The position numbers and the translations under genes were made by a program. A stretch of DNA of 33,112 nucleotides, from contig CAYXXZ010000026.1 in assembly GCA_964469165.1 (NCBI GenBank), positions 1 to 33,112 on the forward strand. The letters run 5' to 3'. The notes beneath the pieces were generated by a model, which saw only the letters and a list, made by a program, of their open reading frames with translations, was not told the DNA's origin and searched no databases. This DNA comes from CAYXXZ01 sp964469165 (lineage in GTDB: Bacteria > Pseudomonadota > Gammaproteobacteria > Pseudomonadales > Porticoccaceae). Positions 9,266 through 18,239 of the stretch are shown here, piece after piece (positions within the stretch are counted from its first letter, which is position 1; the number at the start of each line of letters is the position of its first letter).

Positions 9266-9348
9266 TCCCTTCCCACAGATGAAACCGTCCCTCATAAACG
9301 CTACAATTGCGCCCTTTTCCGCGCCTTGTCCAACCCCCAGAGAGAGCC

Positions 9349-11361
9349 ATGACCGCGAAACGAAAGATCCTCGTCACCAGCGCCCTGCCCTACGCCAATG
9401 GCGACATTCACCTGGGTCACATGGTGGAGTACATCCAGACCGATATCTGGGTGCGTTTCCAGAAAATGCGCGGCCACGAGTGCTATTATGTGTGCGCCGA
9501 CGATGCCCACGGCACCGCCATCATGCTCAAGGCGGAACAACTCGGGATTACGCCGGAGCAGTTGATCGAGCAAGTCAAGGCCAGCCACATGGCGGATTTC
9601 AGCGATTTTCACATCGGTTTCGACAACTACCACAGCACCCACTCGGAAGAAAACCGCGTGTTGTCGGAAGCCATCTACAGCACGCTGAAAGCCAACGGCC
9701 ACATTGCCGAGCGCCAGATCACCCAGGCCTTCGACCCTGAAAAACAGCTGTTTCTGGCGGACCGCTACATCAAGGGCACCTGCCCGAAATGCCGCGCCGA
9801 CGACCAGTACGGCGACAACTGCGAAGCCTGCGGCGCCACCTACAGCCCCACCGATCTGATCGATCCAAAATCCGCGATTTCCGGCGCCACCCCCGTCGAG
9901 AAAGAATCCACCCATTATTTCTTTCGCCTGCCGGAATTTACTGATTTCCTGAAAACCTGGACCCGCGCCGGCCACGTCGCGCCGGAAATCGCCAACAAGC
10001 TGAACGAATGGCTCGACGGCGGCCTGCAGGAGTGGGACATCAGCCGCGACGCACCCTATTTCGGTTTCGAAATTCCTGGCGCGCCGGGCAAATATTTCTA
10101 CGTGTGGCTGGACGCGCCCATCGGCTACATGGCCAGCTTCAAGAACCTGTGCGAGCGTGAAGGCATCGACTTCGACACCTTCTGGAACGCCAACTCGAGC
10201 GCCGAGCTGTATCACTTCATCGGCAAGGACATCGTCAATTTCCACGCCCTGTTCTGGCCGGCAATGCTCACCAGCGCCGGCTACCGCACGCCGACACAGG
10301 TGTGCGTGCACGGTTTTCTCACCGTGAACGGCACCAAGATGTCCAAATCCCGCGGCACCTTCATCAATGCGCGCAGCTATCTGGAGCAGCTCAACCCGGA
10401 ATATCTGCGCTATTACTTTGCATCCAAGCTGTCGGCGAGCGTCGAGGATCTCGACCTCAACCTCGACGACTTCATCCAGAAGGTCAACAGCGATCTGGTG
10501 GGCAAGGTGGTCAACATTGCCAGCCGCTGCGCGAAATTCATCGGCGATGGCCAGCTTTCCGGCGCTATCGCCGAGCCCGCGCTGTGGCAGCGCGCCGTCG
10601 CCGCCGGCGACACCATCGCTGCTGCCTATGAAAAACGCGAGTTCGGCCGCGCTGTGCGCGAAATCATGGCGATCGCCGACGCCGCCAATGAATACATTGC
10701 CAGCCGCGAACCCTGGAAGCTGGTGAAGCAGCCCGGCATGGAAGAAGAAGCGCGCGCGGTGTGCTCGCTCGGCATCAACCTGTTCCGGGTGCTGATGCTG
10801 TACCTCAAGCCCGTGCTGCCCGCCATGGCGGCACAGGCCGAGGCATTCCTCAATGACGAACTGCGCTGGCAGGGCGAGATCCAGCCGCTGCTCAACCATC
10901 GCATCAACACTTTCAAACCGCTCATGCAACGGGTCGAGAAAGACAAGGTCGACGCCATGCTGGATGCAGGCAAGGCAGCCCTCGCCGCCGCGACAGCAGC
11001 GCCAGTCAGCGGCCCGCTCGCGGACGAACCCCTCGCCGCGGAAATCAACTTCGACGACTTCATTAAGGTCGATCTGCGCGTGGCGCGCATCGTCAAGGCC
11101 GCCGCCGTGGAAGGCGCGGAAAAACTGCTGCAACTCACCCTCGACCTCGGCGGCGAAACCCGCAACGTGTTCTCCGGCATCAAGTCGAGCTACAAACCCG
11201 AAGACCTGGAAGGCCGCCTGACGATCATGGTAGCCAACCTGGCACCGCGCAAAATGCGCTTCGGCCTCTCCGAAGGCATGGTGCTCGCGGCGGGCGACAA
11301 GGACAGTATTTATTTGTTGTCGCCGGATTCGGGGGCGGTGCCGGGGATGCGGGTAGTTTGA
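9349..11361 (+). CDS. metG: Methionyl-tRNA synthetase
   Basis: Charges tRNA-Met with methionine; class I synthetase, 670 aa, the usual length for the E. coli-type enzyme with a C-terminal dimerisation domain. The HLGH signature is at residues 21-24 and KMSKS at 330-334. The zinc knuckle is C145-x2-C148 and C158-x2-C161. The C-terminal ~100 residues form a tRNA-binding EMAPII-like domain (INFDDFIKVDLRVARI). The ATG at 9349 was chosen because MTAKRKILVTSALPYANGD matches the family N-terminus and GAGAG lies just upstream; the open frame extends further only through non-coding sequence. A TACAAT box at 9302-9307 could be its -10, but I see no good -35. Confidence 0.97.
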   Translation: MTAKRKILVTSALPYANGDIHLGHMVEYIQTDIWVRFQKMRGHECYYVCADDAHGTAIMLKAEQLGITPEQLIEQVKASHMADFSDFHIGFDNYHSTHSEENRVLSEAIYSTLKANGHIAERQITQAFDPEKQLFLADRYIKGTCPKCRADDQYGDNCEACGATYSPTDLIDPKSAISGATPVEKESTHYFFRLPEFTDFLKTWTRAGHVAPEIANKLNEWLDGGLQEWDISRDAPYFGFEIPGAPGKYFYVWLDAPIGYMASFKNLCEREGIDFDTFWNANSSAELYHFIGKDIVNFHALFWPAMLTSAGYRTPTQVCVHGFLTVNGTKMSKSRGTFINARSYLEQLNPEYLRYYFASKLSASVEDLDLNLDDFIQKVNSDLVGKVVNIASRCAKFIGDGQLSGAIAEPALWQRAVAAGDTIAAAYEKREFGRAVREIMAIADAANEYIASREPWKLVKQPGMEEEARAVCSLGINLFRVLMLYLKPVLPAMAAQAEAFLNDELRWQGEIQPLLNHRINTFKPLMQRVEKDKVDAMLDAGKAALAAATAAPVSGPLADEPLAAEINFDDFIKVDLRVARIVKAAAVEGAEKLLQLTLDLGGETRNVFSGIKSSYKPEDLEGRLTIMVANLAPRKMRFGLSEGMVLAAGDKDSIYLLSPDSGAVPGMRVV

Positions 11362-11380
11362 TTTTTTTGGGTCTGACCCT

Positions 11381-11508
11381 GGACGTCTGACGTCTGACGC
11401 TTTTTTGGGTGCCACTTCATCAGGCTGATGAGCCATGGTTTCCATCGGTTATGCAGTGATGGCAGTGAACCGACATTGGCACCAACCTGCGTCAGACGTC
11501 AGACGTCC
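11381..11508. repeat. Perfect 20-base inverted repeat flanking the metG-rnfA gap
   Basis: Left arm 11381-11400 and right arm 11489-11508 are exact reverse complements. They are built from repeated GTCTGAC / GTCAGAC units. A second, shorter inner match (GGGTGCC near 11407, GGCACC near 11478) extends the fold. A T6 run directly follows the left arm. Similar GTCTGACG words continue on both sides (11371-11377 and 11511-11517). It could act as a terminator or RNA-processing structure between metG and the rnf operon, but its form suggests a dispersed element. Confidence 0.85.
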
Positions 11509-11538
11509 AGCGTCAGACTTCAAACCAGGACCTGAAAC

Positions 11539-12114
11539 ATGCAAGAACTCGCCCTGATCATTATCGGCACCGTACTGGTAAACAATTTCGTGCTGGTGCA
11601 AATGCTCGGTGTCTGCCATTTCGTGGGGGTTTCCGATGCGCGGGAGACTGCCGTGGCCATGGGGGTCGCGACGATTTTTGTGCTGACGCTGTCGGGCATG
11701 GTGAATCACTTGCTCCACGTCTGGCTGCTGGCGCCCCTGGGGCTGGAATACCTGAGAATCATCGCGTTCATTCTGGTGATTGCCGGCGTGGCGCAATTCG
11801 CCCGGCTGTTCATGGAAAGAAACTACCCGTTGCTGGTGCGCAGGTTCGGCATTTTCATGCCGCTGATCGCCGTCAACTGTGCGATCCTGGGGGCCGCCCT
11901 GCAGAACGTCGCCATGCAGCACGGCTTCATTCAGGCCACTTTCCACAGTTTTGGCGCGGCGCTGGGTTTTTCGTTGGTGTTGCTGCTGTTTGCCGCACTG
12001 CGCGAGCGTCTGGCTGCGGCGGATGTGCCCGAGCCCTTCAAAGGCTCCGCCATCGTCATGATCACCGCGGGCCTTGCGTCACTGGCATTCATGGGCTTCG
12101 CGGGGCTGGCTTGA
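11539..12114 (+). CDS. rnfA: RnfA/RsxA, membrane subunit of the Rnf electron transport complex
   Basis: A 191-aa integral membrane subunit of the ion-translocating ferredoxin:NAD oxidoreductase (Rnf; called Rsx in E. coli). The N-terminus with VNNFVLVQMLGVCHFVGVS and the central FGIFMPLIAVNCAILG are family signatures, and the protein is almost entirely hydrophobic helices with a normal length. RnfA and RnfE are homologous and pair in the membrane; the PLI-V-NC motif is shared with the rnfE product here. First gene of the rnf cluster; the next starts 9 bases later. Confidence 0.97.
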   Translation: MQELALIIIGTVLVNNFVLVQMLGVCHFVGVSDARETAVAMGVATIFVLTLSGMVNHLLHVWLLAPLGLEYLRIIAFILVIAGVAQFARLFMERNYPLLVRRFGIFMPLIAVNCAILGAALQNVAMQHGFIQATFHSFGAALGFSLVLLLFAALRERLAAADVPEPFKGSAIVMITAGLASLAFMGFAGLA

Positions 12115-12123
12115 TGCATCGCC

Positions 12124-13893
12124 ATGCTTGAAATACTCGCCCACCACCCCCTGCTGGCTGCGCTTGTGGTGCTGGCGACGCCCGCCGCGCTGCTCGGCGC
12201 CGCTCTCGGTGCGGGCGCAAAAAAATGGCGCAGCAGCGCCGACGAAGTCATCACCCATATCGACGCACTGCTGCCACAAACCCAGTGCGGGCAGTGCGGC
12301 CACCCCGGTTGCCGACCCTACGCCGAGGCCATCGCCAGCGGTGAAGCCATCAACCGCTGTCCGCCCGGCGGCCAGAAAACCATCGACGCGCTGGCGCGCC
12401 TTCTGCGCGTGCCACCGCAAACTTTGGACCCCGCTCACGGTGAAGCCAGCGACGCGCAGCTGGTGGCATACATTCGCGAAGATGAATGCATCGGCTGCAC
12501 CAAGTGCATCCAGGCCTGCCCGGTCGACGCCATTCTCGGCGCGACACGCCTGATGCACACAGTGATCGCCAGTGAATGCACCGGCTGCGACCTGTGCGTC
12601 GCGCCCTGCCCGGTGGATTGCATCGACATGATCGCGACTGCACCGGCAGTTGATGTCTCGCGCTGGCCCATGCCCGCCGCCCCAGGCGAGCAACTGCGCA
12701 ACCTGCGCAGCGCAGACATCCATGCCGCGCCAGAACTTGCACAACCCTGCATCCGCTGCGGCCTGTGTGCGGAAGTCTGCCCTTCCAACTTGCTGCCCCA
12801 GCAACTGCTCTGGTACAGCCAGGCGCGCGACTACGACGAATTGCGCGCGCTAGACCTGTTCGCCTGCATCGAATGCGGCGCCTGCGCCTCTGTGTGCCCC
12901 AGCAACATCCCCCTTGTCGACTACTACCGCGCCGCCAAGACGGAAATTCGTCACCAGGACGCGCAAAAACAGGAAGCCGACCACGCGCGCCAGCGTTTCC
13001 AGGCGCGTCAGCAACGCCTGACCCGCATCGAGGCAGACAAAGCCGCAAAACGCGAAGCGCGCCGCCAGGCTACCGATACCGCACATGCCAGCACCGCAGC
13101 TGTACAACCAACCTCGGCAACTTCGACAGAAGCACTGTTCGACGCCGTCAGGGCCAGGGCCGCGGCGCGCCAGGCGTCACCCGCCGAGCAGCGCGCCAAG
13201 CTGGAAAGGAGCCTGGAAACCGCGCGCAATCGTGTCGCCTTTGCCGAAGACAAATTGCGCCAGGCCGAAAGTGGCGGTGCTGAAGGCGAGCTCGCGTCGC
13301 AAGAACAGCTCGAAAAACTGCGCGTGAAGGTGAAAGAAGCGCAACTCAAAGAGGAAGACGCGCAGCGCAGGCTTGCCCAGTTTCAGGACTTGGGGGAATC
13401 TCGCCCGGAACGCTCCATCGAGGAGCGCATCCGCCACAAGATCACGTCGAGCCCGCGCCAGCAGCTGGAAGACAAGATCCAGGCGCTACGCGAACGCGTT
13501 GCCACAAGCGAAGCGCGCATTGCCGAGGAAAGCGATGAAAGAACCCAGGCAGCGCTGCGCGCCGGCCTGGAAAAACAGCACAGAAAGATCGCCGATGCAC
13601 AACAGCAACTGGCGGAGCTCGGCCCCGAGGGCGATCAGCCGGTAGAAGATCCCCCGGCACTGAATGCCGCGCTGGCGGCCATCGCTCGTGCCCAGGCCAG
13701 AACCGCAACCACCGCGTCCGCGCGGGTTAAAAATACTCCCGACATTGCCGCGCTCGAAGAACGCATCGCCAACCTGCAGGAAAAACTGACGGCGGCTCGC
13801 GATGCCCAGGCACCGCAAGCGGAAGCCCTGCAAATCGCGCTGACCAAACTCGAAGCACAACTGCAGCGCGCCCGGCAGGAGAGGGACTCATGA
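12124..13893 (+). CDS. RnfB-RnfC fusion lacking the RnfC NADH/FMN domain
   Basis: A 589-aa protein at the position where rnfB and rnfC should be. Residues 1-~185 are RnfB: an N-terminal membrane anchor, the C55/C58/C63/C79 cluster motif and two ferredoxin clusters (C122, C125, C128, C132 and C152, C155, C158, C162). From ~200 on it is the RnfC C-terminal part: clusters C209-x2-C212-x2-C215-x3-C219 and C248-x2-C251-x2-C254-x3-C258, with LLPQQLLWYSQARD and CIECGACASVCPSNIPLV typical of RnfC. A long Ala/Glu/Arg-rich coiled tail follows, also typical of gammaproteobacterial RnfC. The ~370 residues of RnfC that bind NADH and FMN are absent. The join falls near 12670-12745, in frame, with no stop or visible repeat. 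It overlaps rnfD by 4 bases (ATGA), so the operon structure is intact. It could be a real deletion-fusion or an assembly error. Confidence 0.9.
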   Translation: MLEILAHHPLLAALVVLATPAALLGAALGAGAKKWRSSADEVITHIDALLPQTQCGQCGHPGCRPYAEAIASGEAINRCPPGGQKTIDALARLLRVPPQTLDPAHGEASDAQLVAYIREDECIGCTKCIQACPVDAILGATRLMHTVIASECTGCDLCVAPCPVDCIDMIATAPAVDVSRWPMPAAPGEQLRNLRSADIHAAPELAQPCIRCGLCAEVCPSNLLPQQLLWYSQARDYDELRALDLFACIECGACASVCPSNIPLVDYYRAAKTEIRHQDAQKQEADHARQRFQARQQRLTRIEADKAAKREARRQATDTAHASTAAVQPTSATSTEALFDAVRARAAARQASPAEQRAKLERSLETARNRVAFAEDKLRQAESGGAEGELASQEQLEKLRVKVKEAQLKEEDAQRRLAQFQDLGESRPERSIEERIRHKITSSPRQQLEDKIQALRERVATSEARIAEESDERTQAALRAGLEKQHRKIADAQQQLAELGPEGDQPVEDPPALNAALAAIARAQARTATTASARVKNTPDIAALEERIANLQEKLTAARDAQAPQAEALQIALTKLEAQLQRARQERDS

Positions 13894-14930
13894 CAACCGC
13901 CCGCCCCCTTCCGCCCGAAACCAACAAAATCATGCAGGCCGTACTGCTCGCCACCCTGCCCGGCTTCGTCGCGCTGCTGTGGTATTTCGGCTGGGGCACA
14001 GCCATCAATATCGCCATCGCCGCCGTCAGCGCCCTCAGCTTCGAGGCCGCCGTCATCGCCCTGCGCAAACGCCCGGTAATGTTCTATCTGCGCGATGGCA
14101 GCGCCCTGGTCACGGCGGTGCTGCTCGGCCTCGCCCTGCCGCCGCTGGCGCCCTGGTGGCTGGTGGTGCTGGGTACCTTCTTTGCCATCGTCGTCGCCAA
14201 ACACCTTTATGGCGGCCTCGGCAACAACCTGTTCAACCCCGCCATGGTGGGCTACGCGGTGTTGCTGGTTTCGTTTCCTGCACACATGAGCAGCTGGCTC
14301 ACGCCGCGGGAACTGCTTGGCGACGGCCTGTCTCTGCCGAGCCTGGTGGATTCGCTGCGGATTGTGTTCGGCACAATGGACATCGCCGACGGCGTCACCG
14401 GCGCCACGCCGCTGGAGGTTTTCAGGCACAACCAGGGACTGCTGGTTTCTCAGCTCTATGCGCAGGAGCCGCTGCTCGATGCCGGCGCCATCGCCGCCGT
14501 CGGCTGGGAATGGGTAAACCTGGGCTTCCTGCTCGGCGGCGGCTGGCTGCTTTACAAACGGATATTCACCTGGCACGCGCCACTGGCCATGCTCGCCGCG
14601 CTGGCGCTGATGGCAATGCTGTTCTACGACAGCGGCAGCTCCAACAGCGGCGGTTCTCCGCTCTTTCATCTGTTCAGCGGCGCCACCATGCTGGGCGCCT
14701 TTTTCATCGTCACTGAACCGGTCACCTCCGCCACCAGCACGCGCGGCAAGCTTCTGTACGGGGCCGCCATCGGTGTCCTCGTCTATATCATCCGCGCCTG
14801 GGGCGGCTACCCGGACGCCATTGCCTTTGCCGTGCTGCTGATGAATTTTGCCGCGCCCCTGCTGGACAACCACACCCGCCCTCGCAGCCTCGCCCAGGGC
14901 GAAGTACCGCAAACCGAGGAGAAACGCTGA
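13890..14930 (+). CDS. rnfD: RnfD/RsxD, flavinylated membrane subunit of Rnf
   Basis: A 346-aa polytopic inner-membrane subunit. It carries the covalent FMN attachment motif TGAT at 170-173, with Thr173 the expected phosphoester-linked residue. LYGGLGNNLFNPAMVGYA and FFIVTEPVTSATS are characteristic family segments. The start ATG overlaps the previous stop (ATGA), and the stop overlaps the rnfG ATG by one base, so the genes are translationally coupled. The length is close to E. coli RsxD (about 350 aa), showing no loss in this subunit. Confidence 0.97.
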   Translation: MTTARPLPPETNKIMQAVLLATLPGFVALLWYFGWGTAINIAIAAVSALSFEAAVIALRKRPVMFYLRDGSALVTAVLLGLALPPLAPWWLVVLGTFFAIVVAKHLYGGLGNNLFNPAMVGYAVLLVSFPAHMSSWLTPRELLGDGLSLPSLVDSLRIVFGTMDIADGVTGATPLEVFRHNQGLLVSQLYAQEPLLDAGAIAAVGWEWVNLGFLLGGGWLLYKRIFTWHAPLAMLAALALMAMLFYDSGSSNSGGSPLFHLFSGATMLGAFFIVTEPVTSATSTRGKLLYGAAIGVLVYIIRAWGGYPDAIAFAVLLMNFAAPLLDNHTRPRSLAQGEVPQTEEKR

Positions 14931-15562
14931 TGGCCGCCCGCAGCGCTCTGGTGTTGACATTATTGGCTGCGCTGGCCGCACTGATCCTCTCCAGCGTGCA
15001 CCAGGTTACCCGCGACGCCATCGACGAAGCCGAACGCCGCGCCGCCTTGAAGCCACTCGAAGAACTGTACCCGGCGCTGCGCGAAAGTGATGAGTTGCTT
15101 GCGCTGTCGGTATCTTCCGTGGATCTCGGCGAACTCGGCGCCGCCAACAATGCCGTCATCCATGCGGTAAAAAGAGAGGGGCAAATACTCGCTTTCATCA
15201 TTCCCGCGGTCGCGCCGGACGGGTATAGCGGCGCCATTCATTTATTGGCAGGCGTCGACAGCGCAGGCACCCTGACCGGCGTCAGAGCCGTGCGCCACAG
15301 CGAAACGGCCGGGCTTGGCGACAATATCGAACCGCACAACAGCGAATGGATACTCACCTTCGACGGAAAATCCCTGGGCAACCCTGTTTCGGAAAATTGG
15401 CGGATCAAGAAAGACGGCGGCGATTTCGATCAGCTCAGCGGCGCCACCATTACTTCGCGCGCGGTGGTGACTCGCGTCCATCAACTGTTGCTGTTTTTTG
15501 TGGAGCACCGCGACGCCCTGATGCAATCCGCCGCCACTATGGAGACAAGCGCCCATGAATAA
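14930..15562 (+). CDS. rnfG: RnfG/RsxG, periplasmic flavinylated subunit of Rnf
   Basis: A 210-aa subunit with one N-terminal membrane helix (about residues 4-22) and a periplasmic FMN-binding domain. The flavinylation motif SGAT is at 170-173 (LSGATITSRAVV), with Thr173 as the predicted FMN site. GYSGAIHLLAGVD and ETAGLGDNI match the family core. It overlaps rnfE by 8 bases. Confidence 0.96.
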   Translation: MAARSALVLTLLAALAALILSSVHQVTRDAIDEAERRAALKPLEELYPALRESDELLALSVSSVDLGELGAANNAVIHAVKREGQILAFIIPAVAPDGYSGAIHLLAGVDSAGTLTGVRAVRHSETAGLGDNIEPHNSEWILTFDGKSLGNPVSENWRIKKDGGDFDQLSGATITSRAVVTRVHQLLLFFVEHRDALMQSAATMETSAHE

Positions 15563-16259
15563 CAGCACTTTCGCCAGCCTCGCCCGCAACGGCCTGTGGC
15601 AAGACAACCCCGCGCTGGTGCAATTGCTCGGCCTGTGCCCGCTGCTGGCCGTGAGCAACTCCGTGGTCAACGCCGTTGGCCTCGGCCTTGCCACCCTGCT
15701 GGTGATGACCGGCTCCAGCCTGGTGGTATCGGCCCTGCGCCCGTACATTCCCGACGCCGTGCGAACGCCCGCTTTCGTGCTGATCATCGCCATCTTCGCC
15801 ACCTGCGCCGACCTGGTGATGCGCGCCTACACTTTCGAGCTTTATCAGATACTCGGTATTTTCGTACCGCTGATCGTCGCCAACTGCATCATCCTCGCCC
15901 GCGCCGAAAACTTTGCCAGCAAAAATCCAGTCGCGGCATCCACTCTCGATGGCTTGATGATGGGGCTGGGGTTCGCACTGGTATTGCTGGTGGTTGGCGC
16001 GCTGCGTGAAGCCTTCGGCAATGGTACGCTGTTCGCAGGCATGGACATGCTGCTCGGCCCCGCCGCCGCGGATTGGGAAATTCGCATCATGAACGGCGGC
16101 CTGTTGCTGCTGTTACTTCCCCCCGGTGCCTTTCTGGTGGTGGGTTTTCTTATTGCTTTGAAAAATGTCGTCGACAAACAGCTGGCCCAGCGCGCGCCGC
16201 CGCCAGCGTCGGTGGTAAAAGGCAGCAAGCGCGTGCGCACCACGGGCATCATCGACTAA
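15555..16259 (+). CDS. rnfE: RnfE/RsxE, membrane subunit of Rnf
   Basis: A 234-aa integral membrane subunit, paralogue of RnfA. The N-terminal LWQDNPALVQLLGLCPLLAV and the IFVPLIVANCIILARAENFA segments are diagnostic. It closes the cluster in the gammaproteobacterial order A-B-C-D-G-E, here with B and C merged. The nth gene that follows in E. coli is absent; a CBS-domain gene on the opposite strand follows. Confidence 0.97.
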   Translation: MNNSTFASLARNGLWQDNPALVQLLGLCPLLAVSNSVVNAVGLGLATLLVMTGSSLVVSALRPYIPDAVRTPAFVLIIAIFATCADLVMRAYTFELYQILGIFVPLIVANCIILARAENFASKNPVAASTLDGLMMGLGFALVLLVVGALREAFGNGTLFAGMDMLLGPAAADWEIRIMNGGLLLLLLPPGAFLVVGFLIALKNVVDKQLAQRAPPPASVVKGSKRVRTTGIID

Positions 16260-16331
16260 TGCCCCCCAGCCCCCGCAGCGGTTCATCGGCGGCCAAGGCT
16301 ACGCACCGCTCTTCCAGCCCCTGCGGTGAAC

Positions 16332-16745
16332 TCAACTTTCTCCGCCTGAACGTACAATCTCGATCAACGCATTCAGGGCGTCGGTGGCGGTAAAAATTCC
16401 CAAAAATTGGTCTTCTTCATCCATCACGATGGCGCTGCCCACTTTTTTCTCGGACATGGCATAGGCCACCTTGTCGAGCGGCGTCGTGGAGCTGACCGTC
16501 AACAAAGAGGTCGCCATGATGTCGGCCGCCCGCACTTGCCGCCTCTCCTCGGAAGACAGCCCTGCCGCAAGGCGCACGTCCCGATCGCTGATAAGGCCAA
16601 CAACGGCATTGCCGCGAAGTACCGGCAGATGACGAATTCCGTGCTCGTCCATTAGCTGGCGCAGCTCGTCGATCGTCATATCTTCGTGCGCGGTGTGCGG
16701 ATCAGGCGTGGTGAACTCGTCGACAGGAATCTGTATTGGCTGCAT
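16332..16745 (-). CDS. Two-CBS-domain protein
   Basis: A 137-aa cytosolic protein consisting of one CBS pair. The first domain covers about 15-70 (HGIRHLPVLRGNAVVGLIS, then DRDVRLA) and the second about 75-132 (DIMATSLLTVSSTTPL, VGSAIVMDEEDQFLGIFTA, TDAL). CBS pairs bind adenine nucleotides such as AMP or ATP and sense energy state. There is no effector domain, so its partner cannot be read from sequence. It converges on rnfE and diverges from the methyltransferase gene; a GGAG ribosome site precedes the ATG. Confidence 0.9.
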   Translation of the reverse strand: MQPIQIPVDEFTTPDPHTAHEDMTIDELRQLMDEHGIRHLPVLRGNAVVGLISDRDVRLAAGLSSEERRQVRAADIMATSLLTVSSTTPLDKVAYAMSEKKVGSAIVMDEEDQFLGIFTATDALNALIEIVRSGGES

Positions 16746-16931
16746 GGTAAGTCTCCTTGTTTGGCCGCCGACAACTGAAGCTACATTGACAGGCTATTGG
16801 AAGAGATTGGCAACAAGACGTCAAGGAGCATAGGTGGTCAAAGAAGAAACAAAAAAATACGCTGCACGCAAACTCACCCGCGCCCGCCCGGATCGGGCAT
16901 ACTGCCGGGCCCGCCCCGCCACCGAGTCACC

Positions 16932-17672
16932 ATGAAACACTACGTTCTGCTCGACACCACGCCCATCCCCAACAACGGCGGCGCCCTGTGCCTGTTCGAG
17001 TACGGGGAAGATTTCGTCATCAAACTCGAAAGCGGCAAGGGTGGGCAACTGATGAACACCCGCATGCACGGCTCGGAAGACGCCCTGGCGGAAATTCCCT
17101 GTAAAAAAGTGGCGGCACGCCCCCGCGCACGGGTGCTGATCGGCGGGCTGGGCATGGGCTTCACCCTCGCATCGGCACTGAAGCACCTGGGGGCCGACGC
17201 CGAAGTACAGGTCGCGGAACTTGTTCCCGGCGTCATCGCCTGGAATCGCGGCCCCCTCGGCGCCAGAGCCGGCAACCCACTGGACGACCCCCGCACCACC
17301 GTGCTGAACGACGACGTGGCAAATATCCTGCGCGCCGAACCCAAGGGTTTCGACGCCATCATGCTCGATGTGGACAATGGCCCCGAAGGCCTCACCCACA
17401 ACGACAACAACTGGCTCTACTCCCTCGATGGCCTGGCCACCTGCGCCCGGGCGCTGAGGCCGAAAGGCGTGCTCGCCATCTGGTCGGCCAGCGCCGATCG
17501 GCAGTTCTCCACACGGCTCGGCAAGGCCGGCTTCAGGGCCGAGGAAGTCAAGGTATACGCCCACGGCAATCGCGGCACACGGCATACCATCTGGGTTTGT
17601 GAGCTGAAGGATGGCTCCGCAGCTCGACGAGAGCATTCTGGAAAGACTCTTACCGGGAGAAAGAAAAAGTAG
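16932..17672 (+). CDS. Spermidine-synthase-like SAM-dependent methyltransferase fold protein
   Basis: A 246-aa Rossmann-fold protein resembling the SpeE/spermidine-synthase family. The nucleotide loop is GGLGMG at 71-76, an acidic strand end is E96 (VAELVPGVIAW), and D146/D148 lie in MLDVDNGPEG, where SpeE-type enzymes place their catalytic or ligand Asp. It lacks the full N-terminal strand domain of true SpeE, so polyamine synthesis is not assured. The ATG at 16932 starts at the family-like MKHYVLLDTTPIPN; an upstream in-frame extension to 16797 reads as non-coding. It is divergent from the CBS gene. Substrate unknown. Confidence 0.8.
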   Translation: MKHYVLLDTTPIPNNGGALCLFEYGEDFVIKLESGKGGQLMNTRMHGSEDALAEIPCKKVAARPRARVLIGGLGMGFTLASALKHLGADAEVQVAELVPGVIAWNRGPLGARAGNPLDDPRTTVLNDDVANILRAEPKGFDAIMLDVDNGPEGLTHNDNNWLYSLDGLATCARALRPKGVLAIWSASADRQFSTRLGKAGFRAEEVKVYAHGNRGTRHTIWVCELKDGSAARREHSGKTLTGRKKK

Positions 17673-18239
17673 TGAGCGACTGGACACAGCTGTGGATACT
17701 TAATTTTCCTCGTAAAAACGACACCGACGCAATCCCGACCAATACCCTGTCGTCCACAAAAACATCCGGCAAGCCCTTCTGGCTCGGCTCCCATTGACAC
17801 TTTGCTACAGCGTGGAAACCCAGTTCATAGTCATCTATGCGGTCATGCATGCAATGCATCATCCCCGCACCCTGAACGACGGGCTCAAACCCTGTAGGAG
17901 CCTGCCTGCAGGCGACAAAACCATCAAGGCACACAACAATAACCGTCGAGGGACACCGCAACGGTCGCCTGCAGGCAGGCTCCTACACAGGCAACCCCAG
18001 CCACCCTCTCGGCAGCTTTTACGATCGACCGGGTTCGAGCACCACAATGGGTATCTTCATAAAGCGGCCAGAAGCTTCCCTCATGAATACCATGGTGGCA
18101 TCTGGAGATTACCCCTGAACCACCATTCCGGCCGAACAGCAGGACAACGATATGCGCTCACTTGAAGCGGCCAGCATGAGGCAGGATGTTCAACTTTTCA
18201 CCGGCTTTCTGGCATCGCTGCTGTAACGCGACGAAACGA
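17673..18239. other. Intergenic stretch without a credible gene
   Basis: About 570 bases between the methyltransferase and the higBA promoter. Apart from the REP-like pair at 17893-17987 I see no ORF with a recognisable product. The frames open here run through the repeats and have biased, low-quality translations. Confidence 0.6.
17893..17987. repeat. REP-like palindromic pair in inverted orientation
   Basis: Two exact 24-base copies in opposite orientation: 17893-17916 and 17964-17987, with a 47-base spacer. Each contains TGTAGGAGCCTGCC and an internal palindrome (GCCTGCAGGC), so each can form its own hairpin. GTAGGAGC followed by a GC-rich palindrome is the hallmark of Pseudomonas-type REP sequences. 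No REP-associated tyrosine transposase gene is in the window. Confidence 0.85.

Noticed and set aside
9301..11445. 714-aa minus-strand ORF opposite metG
   Set aside because: Antisense shadow of metG, whose catalytic motifs are all present.
17794..18165. 123-aa ORF running through the REP pair
   Set aside because: It depends on the repeat sequence, has no ribosome site and no recognisable domain.
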